A DNA stretch of 12,364 nt, taken from Mollicutes bacterium. Its GTDB lineage: Bacteria; Bacillota_I; Bacilli_A; Izemoplasmatales; Izemoplasmataceae. Location: positions 1 through 12,364 of the forward strand of contig PUMO01000015.1 of assembly GCA_003551405.1 (NCBI GenBank), read 5' to 3'. The translations under genes were made by a program, and so were the position numbers. The first letter of the stretch is position 1, and each line of letters begins with the position of its first letter. Shown one piece after another: positions 1 to 7,557 of the stretch. Under the pieces are notes generated by a model. The model was not told the origin of the DNA, did not search any database, and saw only the letters and a program-made list of their open reading frames with translations.

Positions 1-791
1 ATCTGGCGTTTGTTTTGAATGGTACGTTGATTGGTGATCAAGGTTATATGTTGGTTGGTTGAACGCATGTGCACAGGCAACGCCACATATCCTTTGATTC
101 TGAAATACTGGTTTTTTTCATCAAAAGGACGCATGGCTTTGAGAACATCAAGCGGATAGATTTGATGCAAGACTTTAAGCAGTTCACCGGTTCCTGGGCT
201 TTTGAAAAGAAGGCGCTGATTATTACGAAGGGAAAACGCCACTTCAGGATGGGCAAGCGCAAGCTTATTGACAACATCCATGACCAATGAAAGTTCACGG
301 CTTTCACTGCGCAAGTGTTTAAGACGCGCAGGGGTGTTATAAAAAAGGTTGGTCACATCAATGTGTGTGCCCTTTTTAGCGGGACCTGTGCCTTCACTTA
401 TGACCTCGCCGGCATGAATCGTAAGCGTACTGGACGGTGAACGATCCGTTGAAGACATAATCGTCACTTTAGCAACGCTCGCAATACTCGCAAGCGCCTC
501 CCCACGAAAACCAAGTGAGCCAATGTGATGTAAATCATGATGGGTGGTTATTTTACTTGTTGCGTGGCGTTCAAACGCCATTTTTAAATCTCCTTTATCC
601 ATCCCTATGCCATCATCACTGACTTGCATGCGCTGCATGCCGCTTTCTTCTAAGGTGATATCAATGGTTTTCGCGTGTGCATCAAGGGAATTTTCGACAA
701 GTTCTTTGATGACACTCGCCATGTTTTCAACGACTTCCCCAGCCGCTATCATGTTGGAAAGCGTATCATCAAGCTTTTTGATAGTGCCCAT
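1..791 (-). CDS. mutL: DNA mismatch repair protein MutL, N-terminal part (truncated by window edge)
   Basis: MutL is the GHKL-family ATPase that couples MutS mismatch recognition to strand removal. About 263 codons are visible and the frame is still open at position 1, so the 3' part lies outside. Visible GHKL motifs are the helix around residues 16-40 with the catalytic Glu at E30 and Mg-binding N34 (KELVEN), DDGIGM at 59-64, ATSK at 77-80 and GFRGEAL at 94-100. The usual ERP in the GEVVERPASVVKEL motif reads ENM here (residues 22-24). I chose the ATG at 791 because AAAGG lies 9 nt upstream; an in-frame ATG at 800 would touch that site. The gene begins 27 nt after the mutS stop with no terminator between them, so it belongs to the orf330-mutS-mutL unit. 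The C-terminal dimerisation/endonuclease domain cannot be assessed. Confidence 0.97.
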   Translation of the reverse strand, partial: MGTIKKLDDTLSNMIAAGEVVENMASVIKELVENSLDAHAKTIDITLEESGMQRMQVSDDGIGMDKGDLKMAFERHATSKITTHHDLHHIGSLGFRGEALASIASVAKVTIMSSTDRSPSSTLTIHAGEVISEGTGPAKKGTHIDVTNLFYNTPARLKHLRSESRELSLVMDVVNKLALAHPEVAFSLRNNQRLLFKSPGTGELLKVLHQIYPLDVLKAMRPFDEKNQYFRIKGYVALPVHMRSTNQHITLITNQRTIQNKRQ

Positions 792-818
792 GGGTGTCAT
801 CCTTTCTTCAGGGAAAAT

Positions 819-3377
819 TTACGTTTTATCTTTAATGGTCTTTTTGAGCTCGTAGAGTTTGAAAAGGGCATCAATGGGTTTCATGCTGTCAAGATCAAGT
901 GATTCAATGGTTTCAATCAATGCTTGATGTTCACTCGGCGTCTCAGCTTGGTACGCCGCATAGTCAAATAGATCCATCGTCGCGTGTGTCGGTGCTTGGT
1001 TACCGTTTTCCAAGTGTTTCAGAATAGTTTTGGAACGCCGAATCAAGGGTTTAGGCAATTGCGCAAGTTGCGCGACGTTGATGCCATAACTTTTATCCGC
1101 GCGACCGTCCTTGACTTGATGGTGAAAAATAATTTCACCGTCCTCTTCAGAGGCCGCAACGTGTATGTTTTTAAGACGTGTAAGGGTGTCTTCAAGGTCT
1201 GTGAGTTCATGATAATGCGTGGAAAACATGGTTTTGGCGCCGATGGTTTCATGGATATATTCGATAATGGCTTGGGCAATGGCCATGCCATCATATGTTG
1301 ATGTTCCGCGTCCAATCTCATCAAACAAAATCAATGAATCTTTCGTAGCATGCTTGATGGCATTGTTCGCCTCAAGCATTTCAACCATGAAGGTGGATTT
1401 TCCGCTAATGAGATCATCTGAGGCGCCAATGCGTGTGAAAAGGGCATCAAACACTTTGAGTTTCGCTTCTTTAGCCGGCACGAAACACCCAATTTGTGCC
1501 ATCACTGTCGTAATCGCCAGTTGACGCATATAAGTGCTTTTACCGCTCATGTTTGGTCCAGTGATTAAGAAAACATCGGTAAAATCATCCATGACAATGT
1601 CATTGGCAATGAATGTTTCTTCCATCATCCGCTCAACAATCGGATGTCTGGATTCTTTGATTTCAATTCGGTGATCATCAATAAGCGTTGGACGACTCAG
1701 GTTATACCGTTCACTCGCACGTGAAAACGCGAGATACATATCGATTTCACTGATGATTTCCGCATTGTGCTGCAGGGTTTGAATATGATTTTTGGCCATG
1801 TCCTTGAGTTCCCTAAACAATTCATATTCGCGTTCAATGGATTTTTCTTCACTTGAGAGAATGATTCTTTCTTTTTCCTTGAGCGCTTCAGTAATATAGC
1901 GTTCCGCATTGGCCAACGTTTGTTTACGGTTATAACCAAATGATTCTTTAACATGTTTGACCTGGCCCTTAGGCACTTCGATATAATAGCCAAACACACG
2001 GTTATAGCCAACTTTCAGATTTTTAATACCGGTTCGTTCACGTTCGGTTTCCTGCAAATCCTGAAGCCACTGTGAAATATTAAGATGGACATCTCGCAGC
2101 TCATCTAAGGTCTCATCATAGCCTTTCTTAATCATACCACCATCGCGGACACTTAAGGGGACATCATCTTTTAGGGCGCGCTTAAGGGTCTCATGCACAG
2201 TTTTTAGTGCATTGATACGCTCACACAGTGTGTGGGCATACGTTAAGTCAAGGTCACTGAGCAACTGTTTAAACTGTGGTAAGACGCTGATGCTTGCGCG
2301 CAGTTGCACAAGGTCCTTGGCGTTGATATTGCCATAAGAAATACGCCCAACAATGCGTTCAAGGTCATATACGTTTTTAAGCAGTTCACTGAGTTCACTG
2401 GCGGTAATGAATTCTTGATTTAACCGTTCAACAAAATCATAGCGCTTGTTAAGAACTTCCTTATTGATGAGCGGACGAAGCATTTGACGTTTCAAGAAAC
2501 GGCCGCCCATGGCTGTCTGGGTGAAATTAAGCAACCAATAAAGGGATCCGTTTTCAATATTTTTTAACATCGTTCGCGTCAGCTCAAGATGGCGGATGGT
2601 ATTGGCGTCCAGTTTCATGAATCCGGAAGCCTTTAGTTTTTTAACAGGTTTTAAGTGTAGAAGGGTGCGCTTTTGTGTCTTCATGATATAACTTAGCAGC
2701 CGTTTGAGTGTTGTTTGTTCTTGAGGGGTGGGGAGTGCTTCATAAAGATGTTTAAATGTATCATCGATTTCAGTTGAAGGGTGCAAGGAAATGGTTATGC
2801 CCTCATGCGCGGCATAGGCATCGATGACGTCCTTTAAAAACACATGGGAAATGACTATTTCCTTGAGTGAAAGCGTCGCAAGTTCACTGATTAGTGCATT
2901 GTCGTCTTTTGGGACTTTGAGCGCATAAAGCTCGCCTGTTGAAACATTCATATGCGCAACTGTGTAAAAATAGTCTGTAATTCCAAGCGCCGCAATGTCA
3001 TGTTCTTCAGCGTTGGAATCATCAATGTTTGTTCCGGGGGTGACAACACGCACAACGTCGCGGGCAACCAACTTTTTCCCTTTGGTTGGTTCCTCGGTTT
3101 GTTCACATATCGCAATTTTATACCCTTTTTCCACTAAACGGGCAATGTATGATTCACTGGAATGATGGGGCACACCACACATTGGAATACGTTCACTGCC
3201 TCCCCCTTCTCGTGCGGTTAGCTGAATTTCAAGTTCACGGCTCGCAAGAACCGCATCCTCAAAAAACATTTCATAAAAATCGCCCAAGCGAAAAAAGACT
3301 ATACTCTCCGGATAGTCTTCTTTGATTTGTAAATATTGTTGGATCATCGGCGTGTAAGCTGTCTTGTCTTTTTTCAT
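819..3377 (-). CDS. mutS: DNA mismatch repair protein MutS
   Basis: MutS recognises mismatches and small loops in newly replicated DNA and hands over to MutL. The 852-residue length is normal for MutS1. Domain I carries the mismatch-wedging Phe-x-Glu motif at F34-Y-E36 (in GDFYEMF). The connector, lever and clamp domains fill roughly residues 125-590. The C-terminal ATPase has Walker A GPNMSGKS at 607-614, Walker B ending in DE at 686-687, the GRGTST signature just after it, and STHYHEL near 719-725. A short TMDLF sequence at about 800-804 in the C-terminal tail resembles a beta-clamp binding motif. The ATG has AAGGAG 7 nt upstream, which directly follows the stop of the preceding gene (11-nt gap), so translation is probably coupled to it. 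Stop is TAA. Confidence 0.98.
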   Translation of the reverse strand: MKKDKTAYTPMIQQYLQIKEDYPESIVFFRLGDFYEMFFEDAVLASRELEIQLTAREGGGSERIPMCGVPHHSSESYIARLVEKGYKIAICEQTEEPTKGKKLVARDVVRVVTPGTNIDDSNAEEHDIAALGITDYFYTVAHMNVSTGELYALKVPKDDNALISELATLSLKEIVISHVFLKDVIDAYAAHEGITISLHPSTEIDDTFKHLYEALPTPQEQTTLKRLLSYIMKTQKRTLLHLKPVKKLKASGFMKLDANTIRHLELTRTMLKNIENGSLYWLLNFTQTAMGGRFLKRQMLRPLINKEVLNKRYDFVERLNQEFITASELSELLKNVYDLERIVGRISYGNINAKDLVQLRASISVLPQFKQLLSDLDLTYAHTLCERINALKTVHETLKRALKDDVPLSVRDGGMIKKGYDETLDELRDVHLNISQWLQDLQETERERTGIKNLKVGYNRVFGYYIEVPKGQVKHVKESFGYNRKQTLANAERYITEALKEKERIILSSEEKSIEREYELFRELKDMAKNHIQTLQHNAEIISEIDMYLAFSRASERYNLSRPTLIDDHRIEIKESRHPIVERMMEETFIANDIVMDDFTDVFLITGPNMSGKSTYMRQLAITTVMAQIGCFVPAKEAKLKVFDALFTRIGASDDLISGKSTFMVEMLEANNAIKHATKDSLILFDEIGRGTSTYDGMAIAQAIIEYIHETIGAKTMFSTHYHELTDLEDTLTRLKNIHVAASEEDGEIIFHHQVKDGRADKSYGINVAQLAQLPKPLIRRSKTILKHLENGNQAPTHATMDLFDYAAYQAETPSEHQALIETIESLDLDSMKPIDALFKLYELKKTIKDKT

Positions 3378-3388
3378 GGCGGGCTCCT

Positions 3389-4381
3389 TTATAACAATTC
3401 AAAATAAATGGCGGCGCCACCGATCAACAAAACGATCAGAACCATCACTAAGACACGTAAAAATTTCAGTCGTTTTTTGCGTGAATCCTTATAGCGGTGC
3501 GCAATTTCTTCGAACTTGGCATCGTATAGATGGTCTTCTATGTTGATGCCCTCAAACACTTTTGCATTGCGCTCATTAACAGGGACAGTAAACGGATTTT
3601 TCTTAAGGAGAATATATTCAACCATTTCATGTTTTTTCAGTTCACTTGAGATTGGCACTTTGTGTTCCTTGGCGTAACGTTCAAGTTCCAAAACGCTTTT
3701 TTTACTTAAACCTTCCCTTTCAGTTTCATTAAGGTCAAGTTTTATCGTTATGATCTCAATCAATTGTTTTTTATTGAGTCGTCTTGGCACTTCGGTTCCA
3801 TGCTTCTTACCAAGTTCCCGCAAATCACTGAGAGTCATCGCATTGGTAAGCACTTCTCTCGCTTTATCGAGCGGTGCGCCTTCAAAATGACCCGGTGGTT
3901 CAAAGAAAATTTCTCCCATGTTCTTTTGCAAGGTTTCATAATCTTCTTGTGCTTCGCGTTGATATTTCATGGTAAGGTTTTGGAGTTTGACGAACTCAAG
4001 TGTATTGATGCCGAGTTCATTGCGGTTTTGAATCAATACATCCCAAAAGTCACGCTTGTATTCCTTAACATCAACAGTGATGCTATAGTTTTCGGTGAGT
4101 TTTTCAAGCTGAAAAATTGTGAAATGGTCAAACCATTTCAATCGGTATTTCATTTCATCTGAAAATTTGTCATCGTTTTCCGCATTGGCGATGATGGGCG
4201 CAATGTTTTTTCTAAGCAATGCTTTGTGTACAAAGTTCGGCAAATAAATCTCTTTGTTTTTAAGGTATCTGACTATTTCACCGGAGGGAATGACCGAAAA
4301 ACTTTCGACCAACCGGCCAACTTTAACTTTTTTATTGTTCAGTTCAATAACTTCATCAGAACTACGTTTACTGGGTTTCAC
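3389..4381 (-). CDS. Uncharacterised tail-anchored protein with SAP-like helical repeats, upstream of mutS
   Basis: I do not recognise a named family. The 330-residue protein starts at a GTG with GGAGG 7 nt upstream. A longer reading from 4417 would start upstream of the predicted transcription start. Residues 182-215 and 228-260 are two clear copies of a helix-turn-helix-like unit (S/T-hydrophobic-xxL-xx-aromatic or small, a short loop, then KKxxLxxxI or KHEMVEYI) resembling SAP or Rho-N folds; weaker copies lie at about 28-64 and 88-118. A charged linker with RKKRLKFLR at 301-309 leads to a single hydrophobic segment (about 308-329) at the very C-terminus, so the bulk should face the cytosol. 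SAP domains usually bind DNA, which would suit the mutS-mutL neighbours, but DNA binding is inference. Bacillus has cotE here; no similarity to CotE is visible. The gene lies 11 nt before mutS and has its own promoter. Confidence 0.9.
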   Translation of the reverse strand: MKPSKRSSDEVIELNNKKVKVGRLVESFSVIPSGEIVRYLKNKEIYLPNFVHKALLRKNIAPIIANAENDDKFSDEMKYRLKWFDHFTIFQLEKLTENYSITVDVKEYKRDFWDVLIQNRNELGINTLEFVKLQNLTMKYQREAQEDYETLQKNMGEIFFEPPGHFEGAPLDKAREVLTNAMTLSDLRELGKKHGTEVPRRLNKKQLIEIITIKLDLNETEREGLSKKSVLELERYAKEHKVPISSELKKHEMVEYILLKKNPFTVPVNERNAKVFEGINIEDHLYDAKFEEIAHRYKDSRKKRLKFLRVLVMVLIVLLIGGAAIYFELL

Positions 4382-4388
4382 GTTATAG

Positions 4389-4393
4389 CCTCC
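4389..4393 (-). promoter_or_regulatory. Ribosome binding site deciding the GTG start of the tail-anchored protein gene
   Basis: GGAGG lies 7 nt before the GTG at 4381. The in-frame ATG codons further upstream (4417 and 4399) have no such site, and the first also lies upstream of the -10 box, so the GTG is the best start. Confidence 0.75.
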
Positions 4394-4408
4394 CTCCATG
4401 TTGCCTAT

Positions 4409-4437
4409 ATTATACACCAGCGAGTTGTCATATTCAA
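4409..4437 (-). promoter_or_regulatory. Sigma-A type promoter for the orf330-mutS-mutL unit
   Basis: The -35 box TTGAAT (4437-4432, 4/6 consensus) is followed by a 17-nt spacer and a perfect -10 TATAAT (4414-4409). The start of transcription should be near 4402, giving a leader of about 20 nt that contains the GGAGG ribosome binding site. It sits in the 66-nt gap after the ymcA-like gene, whose stop is only about 10 nt from the -35 box. Confidence 0.75.
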
Positions 4438-4447
4438 CGCAGGGCGC

Positions 4448-4780
4448 TTATTCGTCGGATAAATCCGCGTTTATCTCGTCATTGATCATGCGAATGATCA
4501 TTTGTAGTTCCTCGTTGATATCACTAAGCAAACTTAAGTATTGTATGACAACCGGTGAATCTTTTAAATGTTGCAGTGTCTGTTCGTAATCGGCTTTGGC
4601 CGCTTTGTAATCCGGTGCGCCCATTTCTCTTTTTTGGACCATGGTTTTTTGTTTTTCAATAACCTGCTTATATTGGGCCTGATAGGTTTCGTTTTCTAAG
4701 ATTGCAGCTTCTAATCGACGGAATGCCTGCACATCTTCCTGATTTTTAAGCGCATCGATCAATATGTCAAGCGTCTTCAT
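4448..4780 (-). CDS. ymcA: YlbF/YmcA-family protein (RicA-like), cysteine-free
   Basis: This is a small all-helical protein (110 residues) of the YlbF/YmcA family. In B. subtilis YmcA (RicA), YlbF (RicF) and YaaT (RicT) form a complex that modulates RNase Y cleavage of selected mRNAs and affects competence, biofilm formation and sporulation. The family resemblance is clearest at residues 74-95 (a DSPVVIQYL stretch, then an SDINEELQ-type helix), matching the PVIQEF...EVNDLLQ region of Bacillus YmcA, and its position right after miaB matches too. It is shorter than Bacillus YmcA (about 143) and contains no cysteine, so it lacks the C-terminal Cys ligands linked to the Fe-S clusters of the Ric complex. 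The ATG at 4780 has AAGGGGG upstream and overlaps the end of miaB by 14 nt, suggesting translational coupling. It could equally be named a YlbF-like paralogue. Confidence 0.85.
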   Translation of the reverse strand: MKTLDILIDALKNQEDVQAFRRLEAAILENETYQAQYKQVIEKQKTMVQKREMGAPDYKAAKADYEQTLQHLKDSPVVIQYLSLLSDINEELQMIIRMINDEINADLSDE

Positions 4781-6215
4781 GAATGGCCCCCTTTAAAAAC
4801 CAGGTTTTGGCTTCATGGACATCCACAAACAGTCGTTTTGAAATATGTTCACGTGTCCCTGGAAAATTGACAAGCTTGTTATGTTTGGTGTAGCCTGCCA
4901 AAATAGTATCGTCCTTTTTGCTGGTACCATCCACAAGCACTTCAACCGTTTCGCCTTTAAACCGTTGATGCCCTTTTAAAAAGCCATCATTGATAAATTG
5001 GTTCAATCGTTGCAGGCGGGCCTTTTTCTCTTCAAGAGGCGTCTGGTCTTCAAACTTTGCAGCAGGGGTTCCTTTGCGGGCTGAAAAGACAAAAGTGAAA
5101 GCCCCTTCGAAATCGACGCGGCGCACCAAGTCCAAAGTTTCTAAGAAATCGTCTTCCGTTTCACCGGGAAAGCCAACAATGATATCGGTGGTTAAGGATA
5201 CATCGGGCAGGGCAGCTTTGATGCGGCGGACCAAATCAAGATAGCTTTCCTTGGTATATTTTCGGTTCATACGTTTTAAGACTTTATTACTGCCGGACTG
5301 AACGGGCAGATGAATGTGGGGCATCATGTTGTCATGGGACGCTAACGCTTCTATGGCCGTGTCATCGAAATCATTGGGATGAGAAGTAGTGAAACGGACC
5401 CGGGGGATGGACATTTGACCCACATCGTTCAATAAATCCGCAAATGTATAGGCTTTATCGGTGAAGTCACGCCCATACGCATTGACGTTTTGGCCAAGAA
5501 GTGTCACTTCTTGATAGCCTTGGTCGATGAGTGTGCTGATTTCATCCAAAATATCCTCTGGATCACGTGAACGTTCCTTGCCGCGTGTATAGGGAACAAT
5601 GCAGTATGTACAAAACTCATCGCAGCCAAACATGATATTCACATACGCTTTGGTGTCGTTTTCGCGTTTCTTGGGCAAATTCTCAACAATCTGCCCTTCA
5701 TTAGAAAAGACTTCAATGACGCGTTCTTTTCCAAGCATTGCACTTTCTAGATAATCGGGAAGCTTATGAATGTTATGGGTTCCAAATACCAAATCCACAT
5801 AGTGGAATTTCTTCAAGATACGGTCTGTAACATCTTCTTCTTGAGGCATGCAACCTGCCACACCCAAAATAAGGTCTGGATTGTTGTTCTTTTGTTTCTT
5901 AAGGCGGCCAAGTTCACCAAATACACGATTTTCCGCATTTTCTCTGATGGCACATGTGTTGAGAATAATCAAGTCAGCTTGGGTTTCTTCGTACGTTTCA
6001 GTGAAACCGAGTGTTTCCAAAATGCCTTTCATCGTTTCGCTGTCCGCCTCATTGCCCTGACAGCCATACGTTTTGATCAAATACTGTTTCCCGCGGCCCA
6101 AATGACGTAAATTGGGATGGGCATTGAAATCCACTTTGGGGGTTTCTTTTATTTTTCGTTTCTTTGCTTGTTTTAATGACGGTCTATTGAAATAGACACT
6201 ATAATCTTTAGCCAT
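4767..6215 (-). CDS. miaB: tRNA-2-methylthio-N6-isopentenyladenosine-37 synthase MiaB
   Basis: MiaB is a radical-SAM methylthiotransferase that adds a methylthio group to N6-isopentenyladenosine-37 of tRNAs reading UNN codons. At 482 residues it has an N-terminal extension of about 45 residues, as in Bacillus MiaB (YmcB/TqsA). The N-terminal MTTase domain has the auxiliary cluster ligands C52 (YGCQGN), C88 (NTCAIRENAENRVFG) and C122 (AGCMPQ). The radical-SAM CxxxCxxC motif is C198, C202 and C205, followed by IVPYTRGKERSR. A TRAM RNA-binding domain occupies about 412-475. These features favour MiaB over MtaB or RimO. The ATG has AAGGTGA just upstream. The gene starts 18 nt after ymdB and its 3' end overlaps the next gene by 14 nt. 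Stop is TGA. Confidence 0.97.
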   Translation of the reverse strand: MAKDYSVYFNRPSLKQAKKRKIKETPKVDFNAHPNLRHLGRGKQYLIKTYGCQGNEADSETMKGILETLGFTETYEETQADLIILNTCAIRENAENRVFGELGRLKKQKNNNPDLILGVAGCMPQEEDVTDRILKKFHYVDLVFGTHNIHKLPDYLESAMLGKERVIEVFSNEGQIVENLPKKRENDTKAYVNIMFGCDEFCTYCIVPYTRGKERSRDPEDILDEISTLIDQGYQEVTLLGQNVNAYGRDFTDKAYTFADLLNDVGQMSIPRVRFTTSHPNDFDDTAIEALASHDNMMPHIHLPVQSGSNKVLKRMNRKYTKESYLDLVRRIKAALPDVSLTTDIIVGFPGETEDDFLETLDLVRRVDFEGAFTFVFSARKGTPAAKFEDQTPLEEKKARLQRLNQFINDGFLKGHQRFKGETVEVLVDGTSKKDDTILAGYTKHNKLVNFPGTREHISKRLFVDVHEAKTWFLKGAIHEDA

Positions 6216-6233
6216 GGTATCACCTTATCTATC

Positions 6234-6992
6234 TTAATCACTCAGTCTAACAGTTTGAATGGTCTTTTTTTCAAAATCCATATAAACACCATTGAGCTGA
6301 AGTGTATGGGTTTGTTCGGGTTTAAGTCTTACGGGCATCCCTGTGGTGAACTTTTTGAGTACCGTTTCCCTGGACGCACCCAGAATGCCATATTTTGCGC
6401 CGCACATACCGGCATCGGTTTGATACAGCGTTCCTTTGGGGAGTGTCATTGCATCGTTGGTTGCCACATGTGTGTGGGTCCCAACAACACCGTCCACACG
6501 TCCATCAAGATAATGTCCGATCGCCAATTTTTCACTGGTTGTTTCTGCGTGGACATCAACAAAAATATAATCCGCATCAATGGTTGGAAGGGTCGCATCC
6601 ACACTTTCAAAAGGATTATTAAGCGGATCGCCCATAAATATGCGGCCCATCAGTTGAATGATGGCCAGACGCACCCCGTTGAAGTTGAGTGTCAACACCG
6701 TTTTTCCTGGTGTGTTTTTCGGGTAGTTAAGCGGTCTAACGATATTTGCATCCTCAATATAGTCAAAAAGCTCGGCTTTAGAAAAGGCGTGATTCCCAAG
6801 GGTAACCGCTTTAACACCGTGTTGCATGAGGGTTTTATAATCCTTGCGTTCAAGCCCCAGTCCGCCTGAAACATTTTCGCCATTCGCAACAAGAATGTCA
6901 TAGGGATATCTTTGCTTGAGTTTGGGCAAGAAACGGTCTAAAGCCTTGAGGCCGGCTTCACCGTATATGTCGCCAATAAACATGACACGCAT
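6234..6992 (-). CDS. ymdB: YmdB-family metallophosphoesterase (2',3'-cyclic nucleotide phosphodiesterase)
   Basis: The TIGR00282/YmdB family contains dinuclear metal phosphodiesterases; B. subtilis YmdB hydrolyses 2',3'-cyclic nucleotides and influences biofilm and motility decisions. The 252-residue protein keeps the metal ligands in order: D8 (FIGDIYG), E39-N40 (ANGEN), N67-H68 (GNH), H148 (DVHAE) and H173/H175 (GTHTH). The usual GNHTWD is GNHAFS here, so the two or three residues after the metal-binding GNH differ while the ligands stay intact. The SEKLAIG, DGRVDGVVGTHTHV and TDAGM stretches are typical of the family. The ATG follows the NUDIX stop with no gap (TAG then ATG), with GAGG 10 nt upstream inside the NUDIX gene. 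Being downstream of rny is conserved in Bacillus, although there the two are adjacent without a NUDIX gene. Confidence 0.93.
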   Translation of the reverse strand: MRVMFIGDIYGEAGLKALDRFLPKLKQRYPYDILVANGENVSGGLGLERKDYKTLMQHGVKAVTLGNHAFSKAELFDYIEDANIVRPLNYPKNTPGKTVLTLNFNGVRLAIIQLMGRIFMGDPLNNPFESVDATLPTIDADYIFVDVHAETTSEKLAIGHYLDGRVDGVVGTHTHVATNDAMTLPKGTLYQTDAGMCGAKYGILGASRETVLKKFTTGMPVRLKPEQTHTLQLNGVYMDFEKKTIQTVRLSD

Positions 6993-7511
6993 CTAATCAC
7001 GTCCTCGTAAATGGTCAAAATACCCAGGATCATCAAGCAAAGCCTCATAATCCCAAAACGCCTTGCGCTCAACCATTGATAAAATGGTTTCAAGCGAGGC
7101 ATACTGCACCGCCATGACTTCTTCTTCATTCAACGTCAAACCATGGAGATCAACATCACGTGTGACATGATAGACATGCGTAATAGTATGGTAACGGTTA
7201 TGGTCTGAGACAATCCGGCGAAAACGCGTCAGCTCTTTTGGCGAAAGCGTAAGCCCGATTTCTTCATAGGTTTCACGAATGGCCGCCTTTACGGGGCCTT
7301 CTTGACTGGAAGGAATTCCAGATATAATCGCCCATTGATGTGGAATTGGATCATCAGTTTTCGCGCGCTTTTGAATGAGGAAATTTCCATCACTATTTTG
7401 AATCCACACATGAATGACTAAAAAATATTCGCCGTCTGATAGTTTCGTTCCTCGGGGCACCTGTTTATTCAAATAATTGCCATTGGCATCGTACACATCA
7501 AAATATTCCAC
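6993..7511 (-). CDS. NUDIX hydrolase
   Basis: NUDIX enzymes hydrolyse nucleoside diphosphates linked to other groups. The Nudix box G(x5)E(x7)REUxEExGU is present at residues 65-87: G65, E71, R79-E80, E83-E84, G86. All catalytic acidic residues are intact; the only deviation is T81 at the hydrophobic U position. The layout (short N-terminal DVYDANGN segment, FLVIHVWIQN, then FLIQKR and a PHQW element before the box) resembles the isopentenyl-diphosphate isomerase-like / YfcD-type branch, but the real substrate cannot be told. The start is GTG with AAAGGTGA 6 nt upstream. That site directly follows the T-run of the terminator after rny. The gene is fused head-to-tail with ymdB (TAG-ATG), so the two are surely co-translated. 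Stop is TAG. Confidence 0.9.
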   Translation of the reverse strand: MEYFDVYDANGNYLNKQVPRGTKLSDGEYFLVIHVWIQNSDGNFLIQKRAKTDDPIPHQWAIISGIPSSQEGPVKAAIRETYEEIGLTLSPKELTRFRRIVSDHNRYHTITHVYHVTRDVDLHGLTLNEEEVMAVQYASLETILSMVERKAFWDYEALLDDPGYFDHLRGRD

Positions 7512-7526
7512 GTAGATTCACCTTTC

Positions 7527-7550
7527 AAAAAGCCTTCCCGCAGGAAGGCT
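7527..7550 (-). terminator. Rho-independent terminator (possibly leaky) after rny
   Basis: On the minus strand a perfect 8-bp stem (AGCCTTCC / GGAAGGCT) with a 4-nt loop is followed by five T residues. It begins 7 nt after the rny stop. The T-run is short and runs straight into the NUDIX ribosome binding site, so partial read-through into NUDIX-ymdB-miaB-ymcA is likely because no clear promoter lies between. Confidence 0.8.
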
Positions 7551-7557
7551 ATTGATT

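Noticed and set aside
792..818. Terminator or promoter between mutS and mutL
   Set aside because: The 27-nt gap holds only a ribosome binding site and no hairpin or promoter boxes.
3764..4162. Plus-strand open frame of 132 codons opposite the tail-anchored protein gene
   Set aside because: No ribosome binding site or domain; it mirrors the Lys/Glu-rich minus-strand gene, which has its own promoter and ribosome binding site.
6255..6869. Plus-strand open frame of 204 codons opposite ymdB
   Set aside because: It lies wholly antisense to a well-conserved phosphoesterase gene, shows no recognisable domain and is rich in Cys, His and Phe as expected for a reverse-frame shadow.
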